DNA of 64,000 nucleotides from Betaproteobacteria bacterium (GTDB lineage Bacteria > Pseudomonadota > Gammaproteobacteria > Burkholderiales > SG8-39), in NCBI GenBank assembly GCA_016195915.1, contig JACPYS010000011.1:1-64000 (forward strand), given 5' to 3'. Positions 52,157-61,728 of the stretch are shown here, piece by piece (the stretch's first letter is position 1; the number at the start of each line of letters is the position of its first letter). The notes below the pieces were generated by a model that worked only from the letters and a program-made list of their open reading frames with translations, did not search any database and had not been told where the DNA came from. The position numbers and the translations under genes were made by a program.

Positions 52157-53590
52157 TCACAGCCCCGCCTGCGAGACGAACTTGGGATTGAGGTAAGGCT
52201 CGATCGCTTCACTGCCGCCTTCCGAGCCGTAGCCTGAATCCTTGACCCCGCCGAACGGCACCTCGGGCAGCGCAAGCCCGAGGTGGTTGATGGTCATCAT
52301 CCCGGTTTCGACCGACGAGGCGATCGCGTTGGCGGTCTTGGCCGATCGCGTCCATGCGTAGGCGGCGAGCCCGAACGGCAGGCGGTTGGCCTCCTTCACC
52401 GCGTCATCGAACGTGCGGAACGGGTTGATCAATGCGAGCGGGCCGAACGGCTCGACGTTCATCGCCTGGGCGTCGTCGGGCAGCTCGGTGATCACGGTCG
52501 GCTCGAAGAAATTGCCCTGGTCGCCGATGCGGTGACCGCCGGTGCGCACGTTACCACCGTGTTTCTGCGCGTCCTCGACGCTGACCTCCATTGCGCGCGA
52601 GCGCCGCGGATTCGCGAGGGCGCCCATGGTGGTGGCGGAATCGAGTCCATCGCCCACCTTGACCGTCTTGGTAGCCGCGACGAACTTCTCCACGAAACTG
52701 TTGTAAATGCCCTCCTGCACCAGGAAGCGGGTCGGGGAAATACACACCTGTCCGGCATTGCGATACTTGAAGCCCGCCATCGTCCTGGCGGCGAGTTCGA
52801 CATCGGCATCGTCGAAGATGATGACCGGCGCGTGTCCGCCCAGTTCCATGGTGACGCGTTTCATGTACTGGCCCGCGAGCGCGGCAAGCTGCTTGCCCAC
52901 CACGGTCGAGCCCGTGAACGATATCTTGCGGATGACCGGATGCGGGATCAGGTAACTCGAGATCTCGGCCGGATTGCCGTAGACGAGGTTGACCACGCCG
53001 GGCGGAACGCCCGCATCGGCATAGGCCCGGATCAATTCCGCAGGAGAGGCGGGCGTTTCCTCGGGCGCCTTGACGATGATCGAGCAGCCCGCCGCCAGCG
53101 CGGCCGAGAGCTTTCTCACCACCTGGTTGATCGGGAAATTCCATGGCGTGAATGCCGCAACCGGACCCACGGGCTCCTTGATCACCAGTTGGTAGACCCC
53201 TTCCGCGCGCGCCGGAATCACGCGCCCGTAGGTGCGACGCGCCTCTTCGGCGAACCAGTCGATCACGTCGGCGCCCGCGAGGGTCTCGCCCTTGGCCTCG
53301 GCGAGCGTCTTGCCCTGCTCCATGGTCAAGAGCGGCGCGATCATGTCGGCCCTTTCGCGCATCAGGTTGGCCGCCTTGCGCATGATCTTGGAGCGCTCGA
53401 AGGCCGAGATCTTTCGCCAGACGGCGAAACCCTTGCGTGCGGCTTCGAGCGCGCGGTCCAGGTCAGGGCGCTCGGCATAGGCGAGGGTGCCGATCTGCTT
53501 GCCGGTCGCGGGATTGACCACCGGCAGGGTGCGGCCGGAGGCGCTGGCGCACCAGGCGCCGTCGATGAACAGCAGAGTGTCTGGGTACAT
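52157..53590 (-). CDS. NAD(P)-dependent aldehyde dehydrogenase, SSADH-like
   Basis: A 477-residue aldehyde dehydrogenase. [41 protein letters not shown], the catalytic Glu in [10 protein letters not shown] and catalytic Cys in [12 protein letters not shown] are all present, with [15 protein letters not shown] near the end. The overall pattern is of the succinate-semialdehyde/glutarate-semialdehyde group (GabD-like). It is convergent with the SDR gene (6 bases between stops) and follows the transketolase on the same strand after 65 bases. Confidence 0.92.
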   Translation of the reverse strand: MYPDTLLFIDGAWCASASGRTLPVVNPATGKQIGTLAYAERPDLDRALEAARKGFAVWRKISAFERSKIMRKAANLMRERADMIAPLLTMEQGKTLAEAKGETLAGADVIDWFAEEARRTYGRVIPARAEGVYQLVIKEPVGPVAAFTPWNFPINQVVRKLSAALAAGCSIIVKAPEETPASPAELIRAYADAGVPPGVVNLVYGNPAEISSYLIPHPVIRKISFTGSTVVGKQLAALAGQYMKRVTMELGGHAPVIIFDDADVELAARTMAGFKYRNAGQVCISPTRFLVQEGIYNSFVEKFVAATKTVKVGDGLDSATTMGALANPRRSRAMEVSVEDAQKHGGNVRTGGHRIGDQGNFFEPTVITELPDDAQAMNVEPFGPLALINPFRTFDDAVKEANRLPFGLAAYAWTRSAKTANAIASSVETGMMTINHLGLALPEVPFGGVKDSGYGSEGGSEAIEPYLNPKFVSQAGL

Positions 53591-53655
53591 GGGAGTCTCG
53601 TGGTGGCAATGGCGAAATGCGAAGCGTAACCCGAAAAACCGCGTCGCGTCGCGTT

Positions 53656-56022
53656 CTAGCCCGACGCGGCGTCGGCCGCGGCCCGCAGCTTCCCGAGCCG
53701 AAGCTCGCGCTCGGCCACGAAGCGCCTGATCCCTTCGAATAGATGGCCAGGGCCCAGGTGCGCCTCGTCCATCACCTCGTCTACGGATCCGCCCGTGCGC
53801 CAGCGGTTGTCCCAATCGCTGGCGAGCGAGTACTCGGCGACTATCGGGTGCGCGATCCACTCCCGCATTGTTTTTAGGCTGCGGTTGGTGATGCACATCG
53901 CGTCCCACCGGTCGCCGGTCGATGCGATCTTCTCGCGATAGGCGGGGTCCTGGAGCGCGAAAAGCTGGGGGCTGATGACGGCGACGATGCGCACGTTCAA
54001 CCCCGCCTCGTCGAGCTTCGGCAGGATCTTCACCAGGTTCGCGGTCGTCACGGTTCCCTGCACGAACACCGTGCCTTGCCGCGGGATCCCCGGTTTGAGA
54101 TCGCGCAACAGATAGGCTCCACGCGCCGCCTCGAAGTGCGAGGCCATGCCGAGCTTTGCGCGGTCCGGAATCTCGACCGAAGGACGCGTCAGGTGCAGCG
54201 CCACGATCGGCGCCTGTTGCGCGAACGCAGCCCCCAGCACGACGGGAACCTCGTTGTATTCCCACGGGTGCAGGTCGATCACCTGCCCCTCGGGAAACAG
54301 CTGGGTGACGGCGGTTTCGAAAATGCCGAAGTGCGTGCGCGAATCCTCCGCGGTCTCGGGGCCCGAGTGCCCGGCGATCCAGAGAATCTTCCCGACCTTC
54401 AGTTCGCAGTCCTGTGCGAGCTGCGAAAACAGACGCATCGCCCCGTACTTCAGGTAGGAAAACGAAGCGTAGGTAGAGCACGCTCCCCAGAAACCATCGA
54501 ACGACACCATCGGATCGGCCGCCAGATTCACCGAAGCGAGACCGCACATGATCCCGGCGTTCGTGAACTCCGTGATCTGCTGCGGCAGGAGGCAACCGCG
54601 AGGATTGGTGTCACGCTGGTACCAGCCCCATCCCTTTTCGCCTTCGAAATCCTTCGCGAAACCCGCGATGTTGGTCGAATCCGCGAGGTCCGCGGAGCAC
54701 GCGATGAACATCGGGCGGCCGTAGTTCTTCCTCGCGTACGAATTCACCCAAGCCCCCCACGCCGCGAGCGCGGCGCGGTTCGGTTGCTGCTCGCCGGGTT
54801 TACGGTACATCGCCGCAGGATAGTTCCTGAAATCGTAGATCGCAGGGTCGGAGAACACCGCCGCCGTCTTTCCGCTGAGATAGACGCCGGCGATCCGCTC
54901 GGGGACCGCATCGGCGGCGGCCAGGATCCGATTGCCGATCGTCTCCACGACGTCGCTGCGCTTGCGCAGGACGGAAAACGCGATCTCGAGATTGGCCCTG
55001 GCCTGCGCCGATCTCAGCGCCGGATCTGAAGGCGCCGCCTTGCCTGCGCCCGCGAATTCCACCCCGTATTTCTCCATGAACGGCTTTCGCGCGGCCCAGA
55101 ATTCGGGCGCGTTCATCGGCCAGGGCGTGCCGTGCGACTTGTTGTCGTACTTCCCGTAGCCCCGGCCCTTGCGGGTCTTTCCCCACACCATCGTCGGAAC
55201 GCGAGCCGCATTCGCACCAAGAACGCCCTCGAGTACGACGCGCGTCATCGATGCCCAGTCCGAACCCTGCTCGGTGCCCAGCACGCGCCAGCCATAGGGA
55301 GCGAACCAGTCCGAAGGCGTGCCGTGCACGACTGAAGAGATCGCGTTGTCGTCGATGCCGAAATCGTTCCAGTCCACGAGAAACACGAGGTTCGCGAGGC
55401 CCAGCCCCCACGCCGAGTTCTTCGTCTCGTGCGTGGCACCTGGGGTCAGGCCGCCTTCGCCCTCCATGACAAACACCTTGACCCCTTCGGCACCTGCGAG
55501 CTTGAGGGCCAGCGCCTCGCCGGCAGCCGGCGGCATGCCGTGGCCGGAGGGGCCGGTGTTCGATTTGAGGAACAGCGTTTTGCCCGCCATTTCGGCGTGT
55601 CCCGGCAGGCCGCCGCGATGACGCAGCTTGAGCAGGTCCTCCCAGGTCAAGGCCCAGCGCCCGCCGTCGGGGAACACGAATCGCGCCTCGCCCGCAGCCG
55701 CGCGCATCCTGGCAATCTCGTTCAGCGTCGCCAGCGTCGCGTAGACGAGCGGCACCGTGTGACCGGCCGAGAGAACGAACCGGTCGCCGTAGGTGCGCCA
55801 GGGACGCAGCAGATCGTAGCGCATTGCCCCGGAGAGCATCGTCGAGAGCAGCGCATGAACTTTCGAGCGGGAGCCGCCGGGGTGGCCGGACTGGCGGTAG
55901 TTCAACATCAGGTCGATCGACTCGTCCACCAGGTCCTTGACGACCTCCCAGTGTGCGAACTCGGCCTGCGCTCGTGCATAGAGAAGATCGGTGTCCGAAA
56001 CGGCTGTTGAATCGGTGTTCAT
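53656..56022 (-). CDS. Transketolase-like protein with altered ThDP motif
   Basis: A 788-residue full-length transketolase-like protein: substrate loop [14 protein letters not shown] (45-58), [16 protein letters not shown] (158-173), pyrimidine domain near 480-650 and C-terminal domain to 788. The cofactor motif, usually GDGELxEG, reads GEGGLTPG (188-195): the Mg-binding Asp is Glu and both following Glu are lost, while N219 of the partner motif (DWNDFGID) is kept. It could be a divergent transketolase or a pyruvate-dehydrogenase E1-like enzyme. The ATG was chosen at MNTDSTAV. Confidence 0.83.
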   Translation of the reverse strand: MNTDSTAVSDTDLLYARAQAEFAHWEVVKDLVDESIDLMLNYRQSGHPGGSRSKVHALLSTMLSGAMRYDLLRPWRTYGDRFVLSAGHTVPLVYATLATLNEIARMRAAAGEARFVFPDGGRWALTWEDLLKLRHRGGLPGHAEMAGKTLFLKSNTGPSGHGMPPAAGEALALKLAGAEGVKVFVMEGEGGLTPGATHETKNSAWGLGLANLVFLVDWNDFGIDDNAISSVVHGTPSDWFAPYGWRVLGTEQGSDWASMTRVVLEGVLGANAARVPTMVWGKTRKGRGYGKYDNKSHGTPWPMNAPEFWAARKPFMEKYGVEFAGAGKAAPSDPALRSAQARANLEIAFSVLRKRSDVVETIGNRILAAADAVPERIAGVYLSGKTAAVFSDPAIYDFRNYPAAMYRKPGEQQPNRAALAAWGAWVNSYARKNYGRPMFIACSADLADSTNIAGFAKDFEGEKGWGWYQRDTNPRGCLLPQQITEFTNAGIMCGLASVNLAADPMVSFDGFWGACSTYASFSYLKYGAMRLFSQLAQDCELKVGKILWIAGHSGPETAEDSRTHFGIFETAVTQLFPEGQVIDLHPWEYNEVPVVLGAAFAQQAPIVALHLTRPSVEIPDRAKLGMASHFEAARGAYLLRDLKPGIPRQGTVFVQGTVTTANLVKILPKLDEAGLNVRIVAVISPQLFALQDPAYREKIASTGDRWDAMCITNRSLKTMREWIAHPIVAEYSLASDWDNRWRTGGSVDEVMDEAHLGPGHLFEGIRRFVAERELRLGKLRAAADAASG

Positions 56023-56146
56023 CGCGACATTTTCCCCGGCGTGGATGCTGCCCCGGAGTTTAATCGTTTCGACGGAGCGGCGAAGGAGCGGCAGACCCGC
56101 GGCGGGTAGAATAGGCATCCGAAATCAACTGGAACAGAAAACGCCC

Positions 56147-56986
56147 ATGCCCGGCCAACCCGAAATCAAGAACATGGCGCTGTTCTGCGACTTCGAGAAC
56201 GTCGCGCTCGGGGTGCGCGAGTCGAAATATCCGAAATTCGACATCGACAAGGTGCTCGAGCGGCTGCTCCTGAAAGGCAGTATCGTCGTCAGGAAGGCCT
56301 ATTGCGACTGGGACCGTTACAAGGAGTTCAAGGCGGCGATGCATGAGGCGGCCTTCGAGCTGATCGAAATCCCCCACGTGCGGCAGTCCGGCAAGAATTC
56401 GGCTGACATCCGCATGGTGGTGGATGCGCTCGACCTTTGCTACACCAAATCGCACGTCGACACGTTCGTCGTGATCAGCGGCGACTCGGATTTTTCGCCA
56501 CTGGTCAGCAAATTGCGCGAGAACAACAAGCTGGTCATCGGCGTGGGCGTCAAGAATTCGACCTCGGACCTCCTGACCGCCGCCTGCGACGAGTTCATCT
56601 ACTACGACGACCTGGTACGCGAGGACGAACGCAAGAAGGGGCGTGCAGCCGCGAAGAAACCTGCGCGGCCCCAGGCAAAAGGGGTGGCCGCCGCCAAGCC
56701 CGCAGGCGAAGGCGAGAAGGCGCTGGACCGGCGCCAGGAGGCCCTCGATCTCGTGGTGGAAACCATCGAAGCGCTGCAGGGGGAGCGCGGCGAGGACGAG
56801 CGCGTGTGGGGTTCGATGGTGAAGCAGGCACTCAAGCGGCGCAAACCGGGGTTCAGCGAATCCTATTACGGTTTCCGCTCCTTCGGCGCATTGCTCGAGG
56901 AAGCCGAGAAGCGCGCTCTGCTGAGGCTGGAACGCGACGAGCGCTCGGGCGGGCACGTGGTTCATCTGACCGCGCAGGGGGATTGA
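56147..56986 (+). CDS. NYN-domain nuclease with LOTUS/OST-HTH domain
   Basis: A 279-residue protein. The N-terminal NYN (PIN-like) domain spans about 9-150: D15 in FCDFENVALG, DIRMVVDALD and VISGDSDFSPLV give the acidic metal site. An Ala/Lys-rich linker (about 160-190) leads to an OST-HTH/LOTUS-like domain (about 195-275, VWGSMVKQALKRRKPGFSESYYGFRS). Predicted RNA-cleaving or RNA-binding protein; the same pairing is known from MARF1 in animals. The next gene starts 3 bases after its stop. Confidence 0.87.
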   Translation: MPGQPEIKNMALFCDFENVALGVRESKYPKFDIDKVLERLLLKGSIVVRKAYCDWDRYKEFKAAMHEAAFELIEIPHVRQSGKNSADIRMVVDALDLCYTKSHVDTFVVISGDSDFSPLVSKLRENNKLVIGVGVKNSTSDLLTAACDEFIYYDDLVREDERKKGRAAAKKPARPQAKGVAAAKPAGEGEKALDRRQEALDLVVETIEALQGERGEDERVWGSMVKQALKRRKPGFSESYYGFRSFGALLEEAEKRALLRLERDERSGGHVVHLTAQGD

Positions 56987-56989
56987 GCG

Positions 56990-58129
56990 ATGTTTCCGAC
57001 CGTCGCGGTCACAGGCTCCGCATTCGAGCGCGGCCGGCAACACGGAGAGCAGGCGAGTGAGCGCGTGGGGCGTTCGATCGCCACCTATGCGCGGCTGTTT
57101 GCCTATTGCGGCATGGATTGGCACGAGGCGCAACGACGCGCGGCCCCGTATCGCGACGTCATCGGCGGCTTCGACGCGGCGCTGCTCGAGGAGATCGAAG
57201 GTATTGCGGCGGGCTCGGGCCGGAGCACGGACGAGATTCTTGCGCTCAACTCGCGCACCGAAATCCTGCCGCCGAGCTATCCGGGCGATCCTGCGCCGCA
57301 ATGGAAAGCGCTCGCCGAGCGCAACTTGGGAGCCGGCGTCCCTGACTGGGGGGAATGCACTGCGCTCGCGGTCCCGCGCGGGGTAAGCGCCACAGGCGGC
57401 ACGCTGCTCGCGCAGAACTGGGACTGGCTGGGACAACAGCGCGCGGCGTTGATTCTGCTGCGCACCACCGAGGACGACGGCACCGCGATACTCACGCTCA
57501 CCGAAGCCGGCATGCTCGCCAAGATCGGCCTCAATTCGCATGGCTTCGGCGTGTGCCTCAACATCCTGCGCTCGAAGGACGACGGCTCGCGCCCGGGCGT
57601 GCCGGTGCACGTCCTGCTGCGCGCGCTGCTGCGGCGCCGCAGCGCAGCCGAGGCGATCGCATTTGCGGACCAGCTCTCCTTCGGCGCGTCCTCCAACGTG
57701 CACTGCGCCGACGTCGCAGGCGACTGCGCCGGCCTCGAGTGCTCGCCGCGCGGCCTTTACGTGGTGCGAGGGCAGGGCACGACGCTTTGCCACACCAATC
57801 ACTATCTTTGCATCGAGCCGCAGGCCTTCGAGAACGCGCTCGCCGCGAGCCTGTCCTCGCGGCCGCGTCTCGCGCACGCGCATGCACTGGTTTCAGGTAT
57901 GCCGCGCCCGTCGCTTGCCGATGTCGAGCGGATATTACGCGACGAATCCGACGGCTATCTGTCCATCTGCCGCCGGCCCGATCCGTCCCTCGCGCCGGAA
58001 CTTCGCATCGAATCGGTGGCGGGGATCGTCATGGAACTCGAGCGCCGCGTGATGCACGTGGCACCCGATGTTCCCTCTGCGAGCGGATTCAGTTCCGTGA
58101 CGCTCGAGCGAGAGCCCGCCCTGGCGTAG
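56990..58129 (+). CDS. C45-family acyltransferase/amidohydrolase
   Basis: A 379-residue Ntn-hydrolase of the acyl-CoA:6-aminopenicillanic-acid acyltransferase-like (peptidase C45) family. It is expected to self-cleave before the nucleophile C123 (DWGECTALAVPR). Other conserved stretches are LAQNWDW (about 139-145), LTEAGMLAKIGLNSHGFGVCLNIL and GLECSPRG with HTNHYL near 260. The substrates of such proteins include acylated amino compounds; the true one is unknown. Its position next to an amidase suggests N-acyl or amide compounds. Confidence 0.88.
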   Translation: MFPTVAVTGSAFERGRQHGEQASERVGRSIATYARLFAYCGMDWHEAQRRAAPYRDVIGGFDAALLEEIEGIAAGSGRSTDEILALNSRTEILPPSYPGDPAPQWKALAERNLGAGVPDWGECTALAVPRGVSATGGTLLAQNWDWLGQQRAALILLRTTEDDGTAILTLTEAGMLAKIGLNSHGFGVCLNILRSKDDGSRPGVPVHVLLRALLRRRSAAEAIAFADQLSFGASSNVHCADVAGDCAGLECSPRGLYVVRGQGTTLCHTNHYLCIEPQAFENALAASLSSRPRLAHAHALVSGMPRPSLADVERILRDESDGYLSICRRPDPSLAPELRIESVAGIVMELERRVMHVAPDVPSASGFSSVTLEREPALA

Positions 58130-58205
58130 CGCCGCCATTTCGTCGAACGCCAATTGCGGCACGCGCTACGTTGCGGCAGACCGCATCCTGGACCAAGGAA
58201 CCGCC

Positions 58206-58400
58206 ATGCCAACCGATCCCGCACAGACCTACACCGACCTGCTCGCTCTCGAGGGCGTCGCGCTCGAACCCGCGCGCGCGGCCGGAGTGGCTGAACTTCT
58301 GCAGTTGCAACTCGAGACCGAGCGCAAGGCGACGCAGCTTATCGCCTTCGAAGCGGAGCCCTCGGGCTTCGCACGCACGTTGAGGGAGGGAGCCAAGTGA
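58206..58400 (+). CDS. AtzG-like small amidase subunit (DUF4089)
   Basis: A 64-residue protein: YTDLLALEGVALEPARAAGVAELL at the N-terminus and the helical tail look like DUF4089/AtzG, a GatC-like partner that wraps the amidase AtzE. It ends in a GTGA overlap with the amidase start, which supports a 1:1 complex. Too short to judge by motif alone; position and length carry the call. Confidence 0.72.
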   Translation: MPTDPAQTYTDLLALEGVALEPARAAGVAELLQLQLETERKATQLIAFEAEPSGFARTLREGAK

Positions 58401-59806
58401 GCGATCTCCTTGCCATGAGCGCGGCTGAACTCGCCCGCGCGATTCGTGCGCGCAAGACCTCCTCGGTCGAAGCGATGCAGGCGGTGCTGCCTGCCGCGAG
58501 GAAAGCGCACGAGAGGCTCAACTGCTTCGTGCGCATCGACGACGACGGGGCGCTCGCGGCGGCGCGCGCGAGCGATGCGGCGATGGCGCGCGGCCGCAAT
58601 GCCGGGCCGCTTGCCGGCGTTCCGATGGCACACAAGGACATGTATTACCGCGAGGGCGAGTGTTCTTCCTGCGGTTCGAAGATCACCCGCGACCGGCCCG
58701 CGCCGGCGACCGCGACCGCGCTCAAGCGGCTGGATGCGGCAGGCGCGGTGCAGTTCGGCGTACTCAACATGACAGAATTTGCCTACGGGCCGACCGGGCA
58801 CAACTATCACTGGGGTCACTGCCGCAATGCCTGGAACCCCGATTACCTGACGGGCGGTTCTTCGAGCGGATCGGGCACCAGCGTGGCTGCTCGGGCAAAC
58901 TTCGCTGCGCTGGGCTCCGACACCGGCGGCTCGATCCGCCTGCCGTCGCATTTCTGCGGCGTAGCGGGCATCAAGCCGACCTACGGCCGCGTCAGCCGCG
59001 CGGGCGCGATGCCGCTGTCGTTCTCGATGGACACGGTCGGCCCGCTCGCGCGAACGGTCGAGGACTGTGCGCTCATGCTGCATTCGATTGCCGGGCAGGA
59101 TCCCGCCGATGCGACGTCCAGCGCCTTGCCGGTTCCCGATTACCTCGCGGGACTGGAGCGCCCCGTGAAAGGTCAGCGCATCGGTGTTCCGACGGCCTAT
59201 TTCCGCGACGCGCTCGACCCCGGAATCGAGAAACTTCTCGACGCGAGCCTGGACGCGTTCCGCTCGCTCGGCTGCGAGATCGTGGACGTCGCGATACCCG
59301 GCATGGATGCGTGGAACCGCGCCGGCACCGCGATCATCGCTGCGGAAGCCGCCGCCATGCACGCGAACTGGCTGCGCGAGCGGCCGCAGGACTATTCGGA
59401 CCAGGTGCGCGCGCGGCTCGAGATCGGCGCGGGCGTGACCGCAATCCAATACCTCAACGCGCTTCGTTTGCGCGATGCGGCGCTCAAGACGTGGCTCGCG
59501 GAAGTCATGTCCAGGGTCGATGCGGTGCATGCGCCGGTGGTAGCATTCGCAACGCCGAGCATTGCGGAGACGGACGTCGGAGGCGGCGCGAAAATGAATG
59601 AGCTGATGGCCCTGGTCACGCGGCTGATGCGCCCGGTGAATTACCTTGGACTGCCGTCGCTCGCGGTCCCCTGCGGTTTCCAGACCCATGGACTGCCCTG
59701 CGCCTTCCAGTTGATCGGCAGGCCCTTTGACGAAGGGCTGTTGTTCCGTCTCGGTCATGCTTACCAGCGGGCAACCGATTGGCACACCCGGCGTCCAACC
59801 CCATGA
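58397..59806 (+). CDS. Amidase-signature enzyme (AtzE/GatA-like)
   Basis: A 469-residue amidase. The Ser-cisSer-Lys triad is intact: K80 (PMAHKDMYY), S155 (GGSSSGSG) and S179 (GSDTGGSIRLP). LPCAFQLIGRPFDEGLLF is the common C-terminus. The GTG start overlaps the AtzG-like gene. Such enzymes hydrolyse small amides, e.g. carboxybiuret or allophanate relatives. The substrate cannot be told from sequence. Confidence 0.93.
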   Translation: MSDLLAMSAAELARAIRARKTSSVEAMQAVLPAARKAHERLNCFVRIDDDGALAAARASDAAMARGRNAGPLAGVPMAHKDMYYREGECSSCGSKITRDRPAPATATALKRLDAAGAVQFGVLNMTEFAYGPTGHNYHWGHCRNAWNPDYLTGGSSSGSGTSVAARANFAALGSDTGGSIRLPSHFCGVAGIKPTYGRVSRAGAMPLSFSMDTVGPLARTVEDCALMLHSIAGQDPADATSSALPVPDYLAGLERPVKGQRIGVPTAYFRDALDPGIEKLLDASLDAFRSLGCEIVDVAIPGMDAWNRAGTAIIAAEAAAMHANWLRERPQDYSDQVRARLEIGAGVTAIQYLNALRLRDAALKTWLAEVMSRVDAVHAPVVAFATPSIAETDVGGGAKMNELMALVTRLMRPVNYLGLPSLAVPCGFQTHGLPCAFQLIGRPFDEGLLFRLGHAYQRATDWHTRRPTP

Positions 59807-59813
59807 GGCGAAT

Positions 59814-60944
59814 ATGAGCACTTCCAGCAAGGAACCGGCGGCGCCGAAAGCACCGCCGCTGGTGGTCGTGGCCCACGAGTCGGCCGACATTACGAAATTT
59901 TTTGCCTATGTCCTGAAGGACCATTTCAGCGTGCACACGGTCGCCGATGCCGCATCCATGGCCGCGCTGGCTGAAGGCACGCCGAAGCCGGGCATGATCC
60001 TGCTCAGTCTGACGCTGAAGGACATCGACGGTTATGAAGCCTGCCGCCGCCTGAAGGCGAACACATCGACCGCACGCATCCCGGTGATTCTGGTCGCGTC
60101 CCAAAGCGATGCAAAGGAGGAGGCGAAGGGGCTGTCGCTCGGCGCCGTGGACTACATCCTGAAACCCTACAGCCCGCCGCTGATCCTGGCACGCGTGCGT
60201 GCCTACATCTCTTTGCAGACCAGGCAGCTCGCGCTGGAGCGCATGGTGGCCGAACGCACGCATGAGCTGAAGCAGACCCGGCTCGAAGTCATTCGCCGGC
60301 TCGCGCTGGCGGCCGAGCAACGCGAAGGCGGACTCACCAACCGGGTGATCCGCATCAGCCATTACGCCAAGCTGCTCGGGCAGGCACTCGGCCTGCCGGC
60401 CGAGTCCTGCGAGATATTGTTTCAGGCCGCGCCGCTATACGACATCGGCAAGCTCGGCGTGCCGGAATCGATACTGATGAAGACGGACAAGCTCACGCGC
60501 GGCGAGCAGGAGCGCATGAAGAAGCACGCCGAGATCGGCGCGCGCATCATCGGCCAGCACGCGGACCCGTTGCTCGAAACGGCGCGCCTCATGGCGCTGT
60601 CGCACCACGAGCGCTGGGATGGCGGCGGTTACCCGCAGGGCCTCAAGGGCGACGCAATACCGGGGCCCGGCCGGATCATGGCGCTTGCCGACGTATTCGA
60701 GGCGATGACCATGACGCAGCACTACCGCGAGCCGATGGACGTACCGACCGCCGCCAAGGCGATCGCGGAGCAGGCCGGAAAGCAATTCGATCCGCGCGTG
60801 GTCACGGCGTTTCAGAAGGCGCTGCAGTTGTTGATCGAGGTGAAGGCTGCCTACCCCGACGAGCGGGCCGGCATGCACGACCTGAATTTCGCAGCGCCGG
60901 AACCGGTGCAAAAGCCGGCGGGTGCTCCTTCTCGCAGCGCCTGA
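59814..60944 (+). CDS. Degenerate receiver/HD-GYP signalling protein
   Basis: A 376-residue protein with an N-terminal receiver (about 14-130) and a C-terminal HD-GYP domain (about 160-345). In the receiver the phospho-acceptor Asp is replaced by S65 (ILLSLTLKDIDG) and the acidic pocket by AHES; K117 is kept. In HD-GYP the HD pair reads YD (Y209, D210 in APLYDIGK) and the earlier metal-ligand His is R177, while H238, HH 264-265, GYP (272-274) and ADVFEAM remain. Phosphorylation and cyclic-di-GMP hydrolysis are therefore doubtful; a binding or scaffold role is likely. It follows the amidase by 7 bases. Confidence 0.85.
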   Translation: MSTSSKEPAAPKAPPLVVVAHESADITKFFAYVLKDHFSVHTVADAASMAALAEGTPKPGMILLSLTLKDIDGYEACRRLKANTSTARIPVILVASQSDAKEEAKGLSLGAVDYILKPYSPPLILARVRAYISLQTRQLALERMVAERTHELKQTRLEVIRRLALAAEQREGGLTNRVIRISHYAKLLGQALGLPAESCEILFQAAPLYDIGKLGVPESILMKTDKLTRGEQERMKKHAEIGARIIGQHADPLLETARLMALSHHERWDGGGYPQGLKGDAIPGPGRIMALADVFEAMTMTQHYREPMDVPTAAKAIAEQAGKQFDPRVVTAFQKALQLLIEVKAAYPDERAGMHDLNFAAPEPVQKPAGAPSRSA

Positions 60945-60948
60945 ATTT

Positions 60949-61725
60949 TCATACCGCCTCGGTCAGCCGGAATCGCACGCCGCACACATTCACGGTCCGG
61001 TCGCCGGCGGCGCAGCCATGCGCCTGCGCTGCGGCGACGATGGCCGCGCAGTTCGCGACCTCCAGCTCGATTCCCGCCAGCACCGCTTGCGCGGAGTCGG
61101 CGGGCAGAAAATTGATCGCGCCGGAATCGAGTGTGATGCGAAACGTTTCTGCGCTGTGGCGTTTCACGGGCCGGCCAAGAATCTCACCCCAGCGCGCGGA
61201 GAAACGCCGCGGATCGGGGCACTCGATCTCCGCCGCCAGCAGACGCTGCGTGACGTCTTGCCGCACCGCCGCCTGCCAGTCGGAACCGGCGGGAGCGTAG
61301 GGACCTGCCGGGTCTTCGCCGCCGGCGGTATGGTTGAACTCGATCATCGCAGCACCGGTATCCTTCGGGTGCAATTGCACGCCGAGGTAGTCGCCGTGGC
61401 GGATCACGTTTGCGATCCGCACGCCCAGGCTTTCAACATGCCGTTGCCGCCGTACCGGATCGTCGCAGTCCATGATGACCATATAGCCGTGACCTCCGCC
61501 GTGGCGATCCAGAAAACGACCTGCGGCCGTCCCGGGACGCGTAGGCGATACGATTTCGATGAAATTGCTTCCCACGGGGAACAGCACGTTCTCGAGCCCG
61601 TATTTCGCGACGTTGGCATCCCGGTAGCATTCCTCCAGCCCGAGCACGGCCTTGATGCGATCGGTCTCCCGGGCAAGATCCGAGGTAACGAGGCAAACCT
61701 GGCGCAGCCGCAGATACGGCGTCAT
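60949..61725 (-). CDS. VOC/glyoxalase-like domain protein
   Basis: A 258-residue protein with a vicinal-oxygen-chelate-like repeat: QVCLVTSDLARETDRIKAVLGLEEC and HGYMVIMDCDDPVRRQRHVESLG, and a second half from about 130. The pattern is of the glyoxalase-like domain group (PF13468 type), often a metal-poor binding protein. It starts 3 bases after the enoyl-CoA hydratase stop, so both form a unit. Confidence 0.75.
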   Translation of the reverse strand: MTPYLRLRQVCLVTSDLARETDRIKAVLGLEECYRDANVAKYGLENVLFPVGSNFIEIVSPTRPGTAAGRFLDRHGGGHGYMVIMDCDDPVRRQRHVESLGVRIANVIRHGDYLGVQLHPKDTGAAMIEFNHTAGGEDPAGPYAPAGSDWQAAVRQDVTQRLLAAEIECPDPRRFSARWGEILGRPVKRHSAETFRITLDSGAINFLPADSAQAVLAGIELEVANCAAIVAAAQAHGCAAGDRTVNVCGVRFRLTEAV

Positions 61726-61728
61726 GCC

